Shown: positions 17,096-26,733, numbered from the stretch's first letter. The stretch: 64,000 nt of DNA from JAWRCU01 sp033542235 (GCF_033542235.1 NZ_JAWRCU010000004.1:483233-547232), one strand, 5' to 3'. A program made the numbers and translations. Notes: generated from the sequence alone by a model not told the origin.

Positions 17096-17554
17096 ATGGC
17101 TGCGAAGAGCGCTGGCATTCTTCTTTATCGCCGCGCGAACGGCGCGATCGAGGTCCTGCTCGTCCATCCCGGCGGGCCGTTCTGGAGCCGGCGCGATGTT
17201 GGCGCATGGTCGATCCCGAAAGGCGAGTTCGATGCGGACGAAGAGCCGGAGGTTGCGGCCCGGCGCGAATTCGCCGAAGAGCTCGGCATTGAGCTTTCCG
17301 GCGAGCTCGTTCCGCTTGGCGAAATCAGGCAGAAGGCGGGCAAGCAGGTCGTCGCCTTCGCCGTCGAGGGCGACCTCGACCTGACCGCGATCGTCAGCAA
17401 CAGCTTCGAGATGGAATGGCCGCCGCGCAGTGGACGCAAGCAGTCATTCCCGGAGATCGACCGGGCCGAGTGGTTCGATCTGGAAACGGCTGGCGAGAAG
17501 ATCATCCCCGGCCAGCGGCCGTTCCTCGAGAGGCTCCGCTGTCTGGGTGGCTAG
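17096..17554 (+). CDS. NUDIX hydrolase
   Basis: A 152-residue single-domain NUDIX protein. The full Nudix box G-x5-E-x7-REUxEExGU runs from Gly43 to Ile65, with REFAEELGI at residues 57-65 binding the metal. The N-terminus AGILLYRRANGAIEVLLVHPGG and the WSIPKGE element are those of diadenosine-polyphosphate or (di)nucleoside-type hydrolases, but specificity is not determined by the box. A GGAGGGG ribosome binding site lies upstream. A 59-base relic of a very similar gene occurs at 28341-28399, so this family has been duplicated in the lineage. Confidence 0.9.
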   Translation: MAAKSAGILLYRRANGAIEVLLVHPGGPFWSRRDVGAWSIPKGEFDADEEPEVAARREFAEELGIELSGELVPLGEIRQKAGKQVVAFAVEGDLDLTAIVSNSFEMEWPPRSGRKQSFPEIDRAEWFDLETAGEKIIPGQRPFLERLRCLGG

Positions 17555-17578
17555 GCCAACGCTCGGTGGAGAGCCAGA

Positions 17579-19438
17579 TCATTCGATCGGTTCGCTGGAC
17601 CCTGCCGCAGCGCGCGCGACCTGACGCGCCGCATCGATCTGCTCCTGGGGTGCGGATGCCGCAGGCTGCGTCAGAATTGCGCGGATCGTCTCGAAGGGCA
17701 GCTTCGGCTCTCGTGCCGCGGTGAGCAGGCCATTGGTCTCCTGCTCGGTGTCGGTGAGCTGCGTGTAACAGAAACCGGCGACATGCGGTGCGGCCAGCAC
17801 CGCCCCGAACAGATCGGCAAGGCGCGCTTCATACGCTTGCGCATCGTCGACCGTCGCATAGCCGTGCCATGCGTCGCCACGCTTGGGCAGAAAGCTCAAG
17901 CCGCCGAACTCGGTCAGCATCACCGGCCGGTTCCCGCGCTCGCGATCATCAAGGATCATGCGGCGGCGGGCAGGGCCCATCCCGTTCAGCATCGCGTCGA
18001 TGTCCTCCTGCCGATGGAAGCGGGACGCAATGCCTTTGCCGTCCGGCGCATAGTCGTGCACGGACCAGATGTCGCTTTCCACCAGCTCCCAGCCATCATT
18101 GGAGATCACCGGCCGGCTTGGATCGAGCGCCTTGGTCAAGTGGTAGAGCGCGGCGGCATAGTTGTTCTGGTCGGAGCGCGCCGCGATGTGGGGCACACCC
18201 CAGCTCTCGTTGAACGGGACCCAGGCGACGATGCAGGGATGACTCTTGTCGCGCCGGATCGCCTCCATCCACTCCCGGGAGAGCCGCTCCACCGCCGAGG
18301 CCGAGAAGGCATAGGCGCTGGGCATCTCTTCCCATACAAGGACGCCCAGCCGGTCGCACCAATAGAGAAACCGTGGGTCTTCGATCTTCTGGTGGATGCG
18401 CACACCATTGAAGCCGAGTTGCTTGATCAGCTCGACTTCCCGGCGCAAGCCGTCGTCAGCCGGCGAGGCAAGATGCGTGTCCGGCCAATAATTCTGACCC
18501 AGAACCAGTCGCAGATAATAGGGGAGGCCATTGAGAAGGAAGTGGCCCGCCCCAACCTCGCAACTGCGTAACCCGAGATAGGTTTCGATCTCATCGACGT
18601 CGTCGCCTTCCAGCGTGACGGTCACATCGATGAGGTTCGGACGTTCCGGCGTCCACAGGAGATGGTCTTTGTAGGTGCCGTGCTGGAGCGCCGGTATGGT
18701 AACGTCGAAAATGACCTCCGAGTCTGCCACCAGCAGCGACTGCTCGGCGAGAGGCTCGCCGTCACTGGCCAGCTTGACGCGAAGCGTAATCGGCTTCTTA
18801 GGCACGCCGCTGAGCCGCGCCTCACACCGCACCCGCGCTTGCGGCAGATCCGGCGTCCAATGCAAGTCGGTCAGATGCAGCCGCGGCACGACCTCCAGCC
18901 AGACCGGTTGCCAGATGCCGGTCGTGCGGTGGTACCAGATATTGTGCGGCTTCTCGAGCCAGTCCTGCTTGCCGCGCGGGAACCGTACATCCTGTGGCGG
19001 ATCTTCGGCGCGAACGACCACGGTCTGTTCGCCATCCTTGTTGATCAGTGGCGTTATGTCGAAACGGAAAGGGGTATGTCCGCCCTCATGCCGGCCAGCA
19101 AAATGGCCGTTGACCCAAACCTCCGCGACATAGTCCACCGCGCCGAAATGCAGGATGACGCGCTCGTTGCCGCTCCACTGTGGGGCCTCGAAGGCGCGGC
19201 GGTACCAGACAATGGGATGGAAGCCCCGCTCTTCGATACCGGATGCCCTCGATTCGGGAGGGAACGGAACGATGATCTGCCGATCGAAAACATCGGCCTT
19301 CTCTTCCCATCCGCTGTCGCGGCCGATATCAGCATCATCATGGGCAAACGCCCAGCTGCCGCAAAGATCTAGCCAGCGCTTGCGTCCAAACTGCGGGTTG
19401 GGGTGAAGCTGATCCTCAGCCTGGGCGGACTTGTTCAT
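17579..19438 (-). CDS. Glycoside hydrolase family 2 enzyme (beta-galactosidase/beta-glucuronidase type)
   Basis: A 619-residue GH2 protein with the usual order: sugar-binding jelly-roll (residues about 20-180, with WYRRAFEAPQWSG and VWVNGHFAGRHEGGHTPF), immunoglobulin-like domain (about 185-290) and TIM barrel. The acid/base Glu is in PFNESWG near residue 409 and the nucleophile Glu in LTEFGG near 510. No signal peptide is seen, so it is cytoplasmic and hydrolyses an imported oligosaccharide or glycoside. It is divergent from a LacI regulator with a perfect palindrome between them, and no transporter adjoins. Sugar specificity cannot be read safely. Confidence 0.9.
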   Translation of the reverse strand: MNKSAQAEDQLHPNPQFGRKRWLDLCGSWAFAHDDADIGRDSGWEEKADVFDRQIIVPFPPESRASGIEERGFHPIVWYRRAFEAPQWSGNERVILHFGAVDYVAEVWVNGHFAGRHEGGHTPFRFDITPLINKDGEQTVVVRAEDPPQDVRFPRGKQDWLEKPHNIWYHRTTGIWQPVWLEVVPRLHLTDLHWTPDLPQARVRCEARLSGVPKKPITLRVKLASDGEPLAEQSLLVADSEVIFDVTIPALQHGTYKDHLLWTPERPNLIDVTVTLEGDDVDEIETYLGLRSCEVGAGHFLLNGLPYYLRLVLGQNYWPDTHLASPADDGLRREVELIKQLGFNGVRIHQKIEDPRFLYWCDRLGVLVWEEMPSAYAFSASAVERLSREWMEAIRRDKSHPCIVAWVPFNESWGVPHIAARSDQNNYAAALYHLTKALDPSRPVISNDGWELVESDIWSVHDYAPDGKGIASRFHRQEDIDAMLNGMGPARRRMILDDRERGNRPVMLTEFGGLSFLPKRGDAWHGYATVDDAQAYEARLADLFGAVLAAPHVAGFCYTQLTDTEQETNGLLTAAREPKLPFETIRAILTQPAASAPQEQIDAARQVARAAAGSSEPIE

Positions 19439-19530
19439 CTGTCGAATCCTGCCGATCTAACCAGCCAATGGCAGCCATGCGCGACAATTCCGCGGAGAGT
19501 CTGCTTTGGCCTTGAGCGACCTTGAATGTT

Positions 19531-19552
19531 GTTGCTAAATTTCTTTAGCAAC
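19531..19552. promoter_or_regulatory. Probable LacI-family operator
   Basis: A perfect inverted repeat with 9-base arms, GTTGCTAAA and TTTAGCAAC, separated by TTTC. It is the only strong dyad in the region between the divergent GH2 and LacI-type genes, 55 bases upstream of the regulator ATG and 93 bases upstream of the GH2 ATG. Arm sequence and length are in the usual range for LacI/GalR operators, although the centre lacks the common CG step. Inference: the regulator represses the GH2 gene and itself from here. Confidence 0.7.
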
Positions 19553-19606
19553 CGAAATTGACCGCGAGAACCCGCATTGTCAAGGCAACAGTCGTCCCGC
19601 GAACAG

Positions 19607-20605
19607 ATGATCAAACGGCGCGTCAGGATGGTCGACATCGCCCGTGCCGCGGAGGTTTCGCAAACAACGGTGTCGCTTGTCCTCAATCAGGTCGAGGGCA
19701 TTCGCATTGCGGAAGACACGCGGCATCGCGTTCTCTCGGTTGCCCGTGAACTTGGCTACGAGCCAGCCCCGGCGCTGCGAGCGTTCGGGCGGGCGGGTAC
19801 GAAACTCTTCGGCGTCGTCATCGACGAGATCTCAGCCGCCTATCCCAGCAACATGATCGACGGACTGCAGTCGGCAGCTGAGGCGAGGGCCACCGAGCTG
19901 ATTATCCAAATCACAGGCGGCCGTGAGGATCGCGAGGCCGCCGCGCTGGAGAACTTCGCACGGCTGGCCGTCGCCGGCGTCATCTACGCGACCACCTTCA
20001 CGCGCTTGGTGCAGCCGTCCACACGGCTGGACAGCTTTCCCCACATCTTCCTGAACTGCCGGCGGAAGGACAAGCAAGGCCTCTCCGTACTGCCCGACGA
20101 AAGGCGCGGTGGCAAAATGGCCGCCCAGCACCTGATCGACGCCGGCTGCGAACGCATCGCCACCATTACCGGTGATCCGTGGCAGAGCGCGGCGAGAGAT
20201 CGGTTTGCCGGCTTTCGCCAAACGTTACAGCGCAATGGCCTGTCAGCAGACCCCGCCTGCGTAAGACATGGCGACTGGGGCTATGAGAGTGGCTGGCGAT
20301 CTACCAGAGAGTTGCTTGCGCTCGAGAGCCCTCCGGACGGGCTGTTCTGCCAGAACGATGTCATGGCGCGCGGCGCATTGACGGCCATCGAGGAGGCTGG
20401 GCTGCGAGTGCCCCGCGACATCGCAGTTATAGGCTATGATGACCGCGACTTCGCCAAGAACCTGCGGCCGCCGCTGACGACGATTTCTCTGCCACATGCC
20501 GAGATGGCGGAGCAGGCGTTGGCGCGGCTCACGGCCTATCCCAATGACAGGGCAGCCACGGCGTATCGCGTCTCCGGTTCGTTGGTCATGCGCGCAAGCT
20601 GCTGA
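19607..20605 (+). CDS. LacI family transcriptional regulator
   Basis: About 332 residues from ATG 19607; TTG 19577 would add ten residues. The N-terminal helix-turn-helix reads MVDIARAAEVSQTTVSLVLN, followed by the hinge (RVLSVARELGYEP) and a periplasmic-binding-protein-like effector domain (TKLFGVVIDEISAAYPSNM through VIGYDDRDFAKNLRPPLTTI). It is divergent from the GH2 glycosidase gene and almost certainly controls it. The effector is probably a sugar released by that enzyme. Confidence 0.92.
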   Translation: MIKRRVRMVDIARAAEVSQTTVSLVLNQVEGIRIAEDTRHRVLSVARELGYEPAPALRAFGRAGTKLFGVVIDEISAAYPSNMIDGLQSAAEARATELIIQITGGREDREAAALENFARLAVAGVIYATTFTRLVQPSTRLDSFPHIFLNCRRKDKQGLSVLPDERRGGKMAAQHLIDAGCERIATITGDPWQSAARDRFAGFRQTLQRNGLSADPACVRHGDWGYESGWRSTRELLALESPPDGLFCQNDVMARGALTAIEEAGLRVPRDIAVIGYDDRDFAKNLRPPLTTISLPHAEMAEQALARLTAYPNDRAATAYRVSGSLVMRASC

Positions 20606-20674
20606 AGGCTGCCCGCCGGCTCGCTGTCGATCGGCGCGGCTCGCCGGTTCGGCCGTGCGATCCGTCCGAACGAA

Positions 20675-21082
20675 TCACGGCGAGGGCATCTGCTCCTGCA
20701 CCGGCATCAAGTTGTGGTTCAGATTATACATGATCCAGATCGATCCGACGACAATCAGGAAGACCACCATGATGCCGAAGGCAAGTGCCAGCACGTTGTT
20801 GGTGTTGTCCGGGCCGGTGGTGATGTGGAGGAAGAACACCAAGTGCACGCCCATCTGTGCGATGGCGAGCACGATCAGAGCGTCCGCAATGGCTGGCGCG
20901 TAGATGGTGTTCGAGCCGGCCACGAGGAAGGCGGCAACGGTGAGCACAATCGAGAAGCCGAGGCCCAAATTGGCGTTGAGTATCCAGTGGCCGGCATCCT
21001 CCGGAGGCTCGTCGCCGGGGGCGTGATCTTCCCGACCGTCCAGTTCGGCCGATTGCAGGTTGGGGTCGATTTCGAGACTCAT
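20675..21082 (-). CDS. cyoD: Cytochrome o ubiquinol oxidase subunit IV
   Basis: A 135-residue protein with a hydrophilic N-terminal extension (about 33 residues, acidic) and three membrane helices (about residues 36-57, 63-84 and 97-119). FFLHITTGPDNTNNVLALAFG is characteristic of CyoD/COX4-type subunits. It is the last gene of a cyoABCD operon and its ATG overlaps the cyoC stop. It is somewhat longer than the roughly 109-residue enterobacterial CyoD because of the N-terminal extension. No cyoE (haem O synthase) follows in this window. Confidence 0.9.
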   Translation of the reverse strand: MSLEIDPNLQSAELDGREDHAPGDEPPEDAGHWILNANLGLGFSIVLTVAAFLVAGSNTIYAPAIADALIVLAIAQMGVHLVFFLHITTGPDNTNNVLALAFGIMVVFLIVVGSIWIMYNLNHNLMPVQEQMPSP

Positions 21083-21774
21083 GCGAGGCTCCCGATCAGA
21101 TAGACGATCGTGAAAATTCCGATCCAGATTATGTCAAGGGCATGCCAGTAAAGGTTGAAGCAGATCAGTCGATGAACGATCTCGCGGCGGAATCCCTTGA
21201 CCTGCACCTGAGCCAGCATGGTGGCAAGCCACATTCCCCCAAGGGTAACGTGCAAGCCGTGCAGGCCCACCAGGCCGAAGAACGAGGTGAGCATCCCGCT
21301 GCGCTGGGGCGTCAGTCCCCGTTCGGCAAGGCCAACGAACTCGTCCAGCTCGAGAAGCACGAATGCGAGACCAAGGAGCCCGGTAACCACCAGGAAAATC
21401 TGGGTCCACAACCGGCTCCTCGCGTTCGTTGCAGCGAAAGAGAGCATGCAGGTATAGCTGGACAGCAGCAGGGCCGCCGTCTGGACGGCCACCCGAGGGA
21501 CGTCGACGATTTCGTTGATCGACGGCCCGCCGGCCGTCGCTCCGCGCAGCACGGCGAAGGCGGCGAAGAAGCAGGAGAAGATCACGATGTCGCTCAGCAG
21601 GAAGATCCAGAAGCCGTAGCCCACAATGATCCGTTTGTCGGCGGGACCGGTCGTCCCTTGCCCTGTGCCCGGGACGGGTTCTCCGGGAGCATGGGCGCGA
21701 TGGCCAAGCCGATGGGGATCCTGACGGACGCGGCGGATTGCTTCGACGCTCGCGGGCAGTCCGACATCGCTCAT
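21079..21774 (-). CDS. cyoC: Cytochrome o ubiquinol oxidase subunit III
   Basis: A 231-residue COX3-type subunit with five predicted membrane helices after a hydrophilic 45-residue N-terminus. GYGFWIFLLSDIVIFSCFFA and GLHGLHVTLGGMWL are conserved subunit III elements. It stabilises the haem-copper quinol oxidase core. The start overlaps the cyoB stop by four bases (ATGA) and the stop overlaps cyoD. Confidence 0.93.
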   Translation of the reverse strand: MSDVGLPASVEAIRRVRQDPHRLGHRAHAPGEPVPGTGQGTTGPADKRIIVGYGFWIFLLSDIVIFSCFFAAFAVLRGATAGGPSINEIVDVPRVAVQTAALLLSSYTCMLSFAATNARSRLWTQIFLVVTGLLGLAFVLLELDEFVGLAERGLTPQRSGMLTSFFGLVGLHGLHVTLGGMWLATMLAQVQVKGFRREIVHRLICFNLYWHALDIIWIGIFTIVYLIGSLA

Positions 21775-23789
21775 GGCAGCGCCCCCTGCTCGGAGAGGCG
21801 CTCGAGCAGCGCTATGCGTGCTTCACGGCGGGCGCGATCCACCCGCGCGACCTCCTCGGCCGGCACCTCGAATTCGTGGACGTCGCGCCAGGCGATGGCC
21901 ACGAATCCAGCAAAAGCCGCTACCAGCGCGACGCCGGCGAGCCACCAGATGTACCAAATCATCGAAAAGCCGAACACCGATGCGAAAAAGGCCGTGTAGA
22001 TGCCAACCGGGCTGTTCACCGGCATCTCGATGGGTTCGTATTTCGGCTCCGGCGACAGCTGTTGCGACTCGACGGCACGCAGCTTGATGCCCCAATAGGC
22101 CTCCTCTCCTTCAACGTTCGGCATGACTGCGAAATTGAAAAAAGGCGGAGGGGAAGGCGTGGCCCATTCGAGCGAGCGGCCGTCCCACGGATCGCCGGTG
22201 AGGTCGCGCAGCTTCTCGCGGCGGCGGATGCTGACCACCAGCTGCACCACCTGCGAGATCACGCCAAGGATGAGGATCCCGATGCCGATCACCGATAAGT
22301 ACAGCCAGGGTCGCCAGGCATCGATGTTGATGTGCTGCAAGCGCCGGGTCATGCCGAGCAGGCCGAGCACGTAGAGCGGTGCGAACGTCACCCAGAATCC
22401 GATGAAGGCGAACCAGAAGGCGGCCTTGCCCCAGTTTTCCTGCAGCCGGAACCCGAAGGCTTTTGGAAACCAATATTCCAGGCCTGCAAAGACAGCGAAC
22501 ACCACCCCGCCAATTATGACGTTGTGGAAATGCGCCACCAGGAACAACGAGTTGTGGGTCACGAAGTCGGCCGGTGGGATCGCGAGCAGAACGCCGGTCA
22601 GGCCACCGATGGTGAAGGTGAAAATGAAACCCATCGACCACAGCATGGGCACTTCAAAGCGCACCCTCCCGCCATACATCGTGAAAATCCAGTTGTAGAT
22701 CTTCACGCCGGTCCCAACGGCAATGATGCTCGACGAGATGCCGAAGAAGGTATTCACCGCCGCGCCCGCACCCATGGTGAAGAAGTGGTGCAGCCAGACC
22801 AGCATCGAGACGATGCAGATGAATAAGGTGGCCGCGACCATGGATCGATAGCCGAACAACGGCTTGCCCGAGAAGGTCGAGAAGACCTCGGAGAAGATGC
22901 CGAAGGCGGGCAGGACCAGGATGTAGACTTCCGGATGTCCCCAGGCCCAGACCAGGTTCACGAACATCATCGGATTGCCGCCCGCTGTGTTGGTGAAATA
23001 GTGCCAGCCGACGTACCGATCGAGCGTCAGCATGGCGAGGGTGGCGGTCAGGATAGGAAAGGCGGCGACGATCAGCAGGCAGGACGCCAACGCCGTCCAG
23101 CAGAACACGGGCATTTGCAAGTAACCCATGCCGGGGCATCGCATCTTCAGCACCGTGGTGACGATGTTGATCCCCGTGATCAGTGTGCCTACCCCGGAGA
23201 TCTGCACGGCCCAAAGGTAGTAATCGACCCCGACGCCGGGCGTGTAAGTCGTTTCGCTCAACGGCGGGTAGGGCAGCCAGCCGGTGCGGGCGAACTCGCC
23301 GACGAAGAGCGAAACGTTGACGAGCAGGGCGCCACTCGCCGTTAGCCAGAAGCCGACCGAATTGAAGGTCGGAAAGGCTACGTCCCGGACACCAAGCTGC
23401 AGCGGCACCAGAAAGTTCATGAACCCCAGCACCAGCGGCATGGCGCCGAACAATATCATGATCGTGCCATGGGCGGTGAAGATCTGGTTGTAGTGCTCCG
23501 GCGGCAGATAGCCCGGCGCGTTGATGGCCACGGCCTGCTGGGTGCGCATCATGATCGCGTCGGCGAAGCCCCGGATCAGCATTACCACTCCCAGCAGGCA
23601 GTACATGACGCCAATCCGCTTGTGGTCGACGCTGGTGATCCACTCGCGCCAGAGATAGGGCCACCAGCCTTTCACGGTGATCAGGATCAGCACGCCGAGG
23701 ATGATGAGGAGGACGACCCCTGAGGTGATCAGCGGTATCGGTTGGGACCATGGAATCGCTGAAAGGCTGAGCTTCCCGAACATCGTCAA
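21771..23789 (-). CDS. cyoB: Cytochrome o ubiquinol oxidase subunit I
   Basis: A 672-residue haem-copper oxidase catalytic subunit with about 15 membrane segments. The Cu-B site and cross-linked tyrosine are in WGHPEVYILVLPAFG, the two adjacent histidines in LVWLHHFFTMG, and the haem ligands near VAHFHNVIIGG. It oxidises ubiquinol and reduces oxygen to water while pumping protons. GWWPYLWREWITSVDHKRIG at the N-terminus is typical of CyoB. Four-base overlaps join it to cyoA and cyoC. Confidence 0.97.
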   Translation of the reverse strand: MTMFGKLSLSAIPWSQPIPLITSGVVLLIILGVLILITVKGWWPYLWREWITSVDHKRIGVMYCLLGVVMLIRGFADAIMMRTQQAVAINAPGYLPPEHYNQIFTAHGTIMILFGAMPLVLGFMNFLVPLQLGVRDVAFPTFNSVGFWLTASGALLVNVSLFVGEFARTGWLPYPPLSETTYTPGVGVDYYLWAVQISGVGTLITGINIVTTVLKMRCPGMGYLQMPVFCWTALASCLLIVAAFPILTATLAMLTLDRYVGWHYFTNTAGGNPMMFVNLVWAWGHPEVYILVLPAFGIFSEVFSTFSGKPLFGYRSMVAATLFICIVSMLVWLHHFFTMGAGAAVNTFFGISSSIIAVGTGVKIYNWIFTMYGGRVRFEVPMLWSMGFIFTFTIGGLTGVLLAIPPADFVTHNSLFLVAHFHNVIIGGVVFAVFAGLEYWFPKAFGFRLQENWGKAAFWFAFIGFWVTFAPLYVLGLLGMTRRLQHINIDAWRPWLYLSVIGIGILILGVISQVVQLVVSIRRREKLRDLTGDPWDGRSLEWATPSPPPFFNFAVMPNVEGEEAYWGIKLRAVESQQLSPEPKYEPIEMPVNSPVGIYTAFFASVFGFSMIWYIWWLAGVALVAAFAGFVAIAWRDVHEFEVPAEEVARVDRARREARIALLERLSEQGALP

Positions 23790-24715
23790 TCCTTTCCGCC
23801 TGACGAGATTTCACGACCGGCATGCTCGGGAGATTCGGGTTGCGGCCCTGGTCCCGGAGGGATCTTCTGGGTGGCCACGGCATGGAAGAGCTGCGGGTCG
23901 ATCGCCCCAAAGGTCGAGGGCGGCACGCGCTGGGCCTGCTGCATCAGGCCGGCATAGGCGGCCTGGTCGAGCATGGGACCGGTGCCCCGCACGCCGGCCG
24001 CCCAGGTTCCGAATTCCGCCGCCGGCAGGCTCTTCACCTGGAACTGCATGTCTGAGAAGCCATCGCCGGAGAACTGGGCCGAAATCCCCCAGAGCTCATA
24101 CGGCCGGTCGGCCTGCAGGTGGAGCTGCGACACCATGCCGGGCATGGCGTAGATCATCGAGCCCAGGCGCGGCACGAAGAAGGCGTTGAAAACGCTGGCG
24201 GATGTGATCGAGAAATGGACGGGTGTCCCGACCGGCATTACCAGCTGGTTGATCGTGGCGATCCCCTGCTGCGGGTAGATGAACAGCCATTTCCAGTCGA
24301 GCGATACGACCTGCACCTCGAGAGGCTGGTTCCTGGAGGGCAACGGCCTGAACGGGTCGAGCTGGTAGGAGCCGATCCAGATCAGGCCGCCGATGAACAT
24401 GATGGTCAGGGTTGGGATCGACCAGACGACGGCTTCGATCCGTCCCGAATAGGACCAATAGGGCAGGTATTCCGCCCTGCGATTCGATGCGCGGTAGTGC
24501 CACGCCATCCAGAAGGCCAGCAGGATCGTCGGAATGACGATGGCCAGCATGATCGCTGTCGCGTTGATCAAGATTGTGGCATTGCCCTCGCCGACAGGAC
24601 CAAGTGGATCCAACACGCCGCCCGAGCAGGAGGCGAGTCCGAGACAAAGCAGGCCCAGGATCGAGCTACGGCAAGCGAGAGCGGGCACGCCTTTCGACAT
24701 CTGCAAGCTACCCAT
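23786..24715 (-). CDS. cyoA: Cytochrome o ubiquinol oxidase subunit II
   Basis: A 309-residue subunit II made as a lipoprotein: a signal sequence ends in the lipobox LASC, followed by two membrane helices and a periplasmic cupredoxin domain. The domain has WGISAQFSGDGFSDMQF where cytochrome c oxidases have the Cu-A Cys/His ligands, so copper-A is absent and the enzyme is a quinol oxidase. The proximal LEVQVVSLDWKWLFIYP element is conserved. It leads the operon; Met6 is a possible later start. The 225 bases upstream are shared with the divergent PQQ dehydrogenase gene. Confidence 0.95.
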   Translation of the reverse strand: MGSLQMSKGVPALACRSSILGLLCLGLASCSGGVLDPLGPVGEGNATILINATAIMLAIVIPTILLAFWMAWHYRASNRRAEYLPYWSYSGRIEAVVWSIPTLTIMFIGGLIWIGSYQLDPFRPLPSRNQPLEVQVVSLDWKWLFIYPQQGIATINQLVMPVGTPVHFSITSASVFNAFFVPRLGSMIYAMPGMVSQLHLQADRPYELWGISAQFSGDGFSDMQFQVKSLPAAEFGTWAAGVRGTGPMLDQAAYAGLMQQAQRVPPSTFGAIDPQLFHAVATQKIPPGPGPQPESPEHAGREISSGGKD

Positions 24716-24940
24716 TCAGGGGCGTCCCTCGTCGTCGGGGGGCTAACCACCAGCAGCGCGACAATGTTCCTTGAAGATCGCCGGGTCCTGCCGCCCTGGT
24801 CTCGGTTCGGCAATCTCCAATAGTACAATAGCACCAGGAGCTTCCGCCGTCGCCTGACGCAGCGGAATGTGATAGCTTGTCCACCCCGTTCGCCGCGGGC
24901 GAGCGTGTGATCAGCACGACAAGTGCTGAGGGAGGAAACC

Positions 24941-26665
24941 ATGACATATTGGTCGAGGAAACGCGCTTGCGGCGCGCTCGCTTGCGTGTTTGCGATATTG
25001 GCTGGAAGTACTTGGGCTGCGTCAGCTCAGGGAAAAAAGGTCGAGAAGGCTCAAACGCTCTATGGCAATATGGGCCTGGTCACCCAGGATATGATGAACA
25101 GGGCCGCTAGCGACGGCAACAATTTCCTGAATACGAACGTCAACTACGCTCAGACCCGCTACTACCCCAATCGTCAGATCAACACGGATAACGTCAAGAG
25201 TCTGCGGCCTGCCTGGATGTTCCAGACCGACGTCGTCGAGACGCTGGAAACAACGCCGATTGTCGTCAACGGCGTCATGTATGTGACGACGGCCTTTGAC
25301 CATGTCTACGCGCTCAATGCGCGCACCGGCGAGCAGATTTGGCATTACACGCATCCGATGGGCCCGATCACGACGTTCTGTTGCGGCCCCAACAATCGCG
25401 GCGTAGCTGCCTATGGCGACAAGGTCTACCTGGGGACTCTCGATGGTCAGCTCGTGGCGCTCAATGCCGGCAACGGGACGGTCGCATGGAAGAAGGATGT
25501 CGCCGACCCATCGCTCGGCTATAGCGAGACGATGGCGCCGACCGCTGTGGACGGCAAGATTCTCATCGGCACCAATGGCGGAGAATTCGGCATCCGCGGT
25601 TTCGTGAAGGCATTCGATGCCAACACCGGCGACGTCCTTTGGACATTCAATACGATCCCGGAAAACACCGTTGGTGTCTGGGCCACGCACGATGCGACCG
25701 GCCGCGATTTGCATCGCGACATCGCAGAGGAAAAAGCCGCGCTCGCGAAAATGGGTGATCCGTACAAGACGCTGGGAGGTGGAGTGTGGCAGAACCCGGC
25801 GGTCGATCTGGACACACGGCGCATCTACTTCGTGGTCGGCAATCCGTCCCCAGATCTGGATGGCTCGCTCCGGCCCGGGGACAACCTCTATACCGACTCG
25901 CTCGTCTCCGTGGACCTCGATACCGGCAAGCTTCGGTGCTACTTCCAATACATACCCCACGACGTGTGGGACCTGGACTCGGTCAGCCCGCCGATCATCG
26001 CTCAGGTCAAGACCGATGGCGGCCAGACGGCGAAGGGCATCCTGCACGGCGGCAAGACCGGGCACGTTTACGTGAATAACGCGGACGACTGCAGTCTCAT
26101 CCGCTTTTCCGAGGCCATGGTCCCGCAGGAGAACATGTGGACGCTGCCGACGGCCCAAGGCGCTCGGATGCTTCCCGGCGCCAATGGCGGCGTGGAATGG
26201 TCGCCGATGGCGATCGATGCCGACCGCTCGCTGGCCTACGCAATCAACCTGCATCAGCCGATGACGTATCAGGTGGAAAGCACACCCTATCCAGAGGGCA
26301 AGTTATGGCTCGGTGGCGCCTTCAAGGTCATTCCCACCGAAGAGCAGTGGGGCAATGTGACGGCGGTCGACTACGACACCGGCAAGATTCGATGGCAGGT
26401 GAAGACCGAACAGCCGATGATCGGCGGGGTGCTGGCCACCGCTGGTGGCCTGGTGTTCACAGGTGAAGGCAACGGCCTGTTCAAGGCCTATGACGCAGAG
26501 ACCGGTGCCGAGTTGTGGAGCTTCCGTGCCGGTGCCGGCGTCAATGCGCCGCCGGCCTCCTACACGATAGATGGCGACCAGTACATCGTCGTGGCCGCCG
26601 GCGGCAACACGCAACTGGACTACAAGCGCGGGAATGCCATCATCGCATTCAAACTTGCTCGATAG
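24941..26665 (+). CDS. PQQ-dependent alcohol dehydrogenase, probably lanthanide-dependent
   Basis: A 574-residue periplasmic quinoprotein with a signal peptide (cleaved near ASAQG) and repeated W-motif propeller blades such as TGEQIWHY, NGTVAWKKD and TGDVLWTF. A vicinal disulfide pair Cys147-Cys148 (FCCGPNNRG) sits over the PQQ ring. The catalytic Asp is in HDVWDLDS; the second Asp two residues on (D344, D346) is the extra ligand that marks lanthanide-using XoxF/ExaF/PedH-type enzymes. ATG 24941 is preceded by GGGAGGAAACC. The enzyme oxidises an alcohol and passes electrons to a cytochrome c, and a di-haem cytochrome c gene follows. The substrate is not determined. Confidence 0.88.
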   Translation: MTYWSRKRACGALACVFAILAGSTWAASAQGKKVEKAQTLYGNMGLVTQDMMNRAASDGNNFLNTNVNYAQTRYYPNRQINTDNVKSLRPAWMFQTDVVETLETTPIVVNGVMYVTTAFDHVYALNARTGEQIWHYTHPMGPITTFCCGPNNRGVAAYGDKVYLGTLDGQLVALNAGNGTVAWKKDVADPSLGYSETMAPTAVDGKILIGTNGGEFGIRGFVKAFDANTGDVLWTFNTIPENTVGVWATHDATGRDLHRDIAEEKAALAKMGDPYKTLGGGVWQNPAVDLDTRRIYFVVGNPSPDLDGSLRPGDNLYTDSLVSVDLDTGKLRCYFQYIPHDVWDLDSVSPPIIAQVKTDGGQTAKGILHGGKTGHVYVNNADDCSLIRFSEAMVPQENMWTLPTAQGARMLPGANGGVEWSPMAIDADRSLAYAINLHQPMTYQVESTPYPEGKLWLGGAFKVIPTEEQWGNVTAVDYDTGKIRWQVKTEQPMIGGVLATAGGLVFTGEGNGLFKAYDAETGAELWSFRAGAGVNAPPASYTIDGDQYIVVAAGGNTQLDYKRGNAIIAFKLAR

Positions 26666-26682
26666 GAAGTTCGCTTCCCGAC

Positions 26683-26708
26683 AGGCGAAGCGCCTTTGCG
26701 CTTCGCCT
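26683..26708 (+). terminator. Stem-loop between dehydrogenase and cytochrome genes
   Basis: A perfect 11-base-pair stem (AGGCGAAGCGC pairing with GCGCTTCGCCT) with a CTTT loop. It lies 17 bases after the dehydrogenase stop and 25 bases before the cytochrome start. No run of T follows, so it is more likely an RNA-stabilising or partial attenuating hairpin than a full terminator. Confidence 0.5.
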
Positions 26709-26733
26709 TACTTGCACCTACCACGGAGCAGCA

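Noticed and set aside
22654..23910. 418-codon minus-strand frame overlapping cyoB
   Set aside because: It is in another frame of the clearly identified cyoB gene and is rich in His/Arg typical of high-GC shadow frames.
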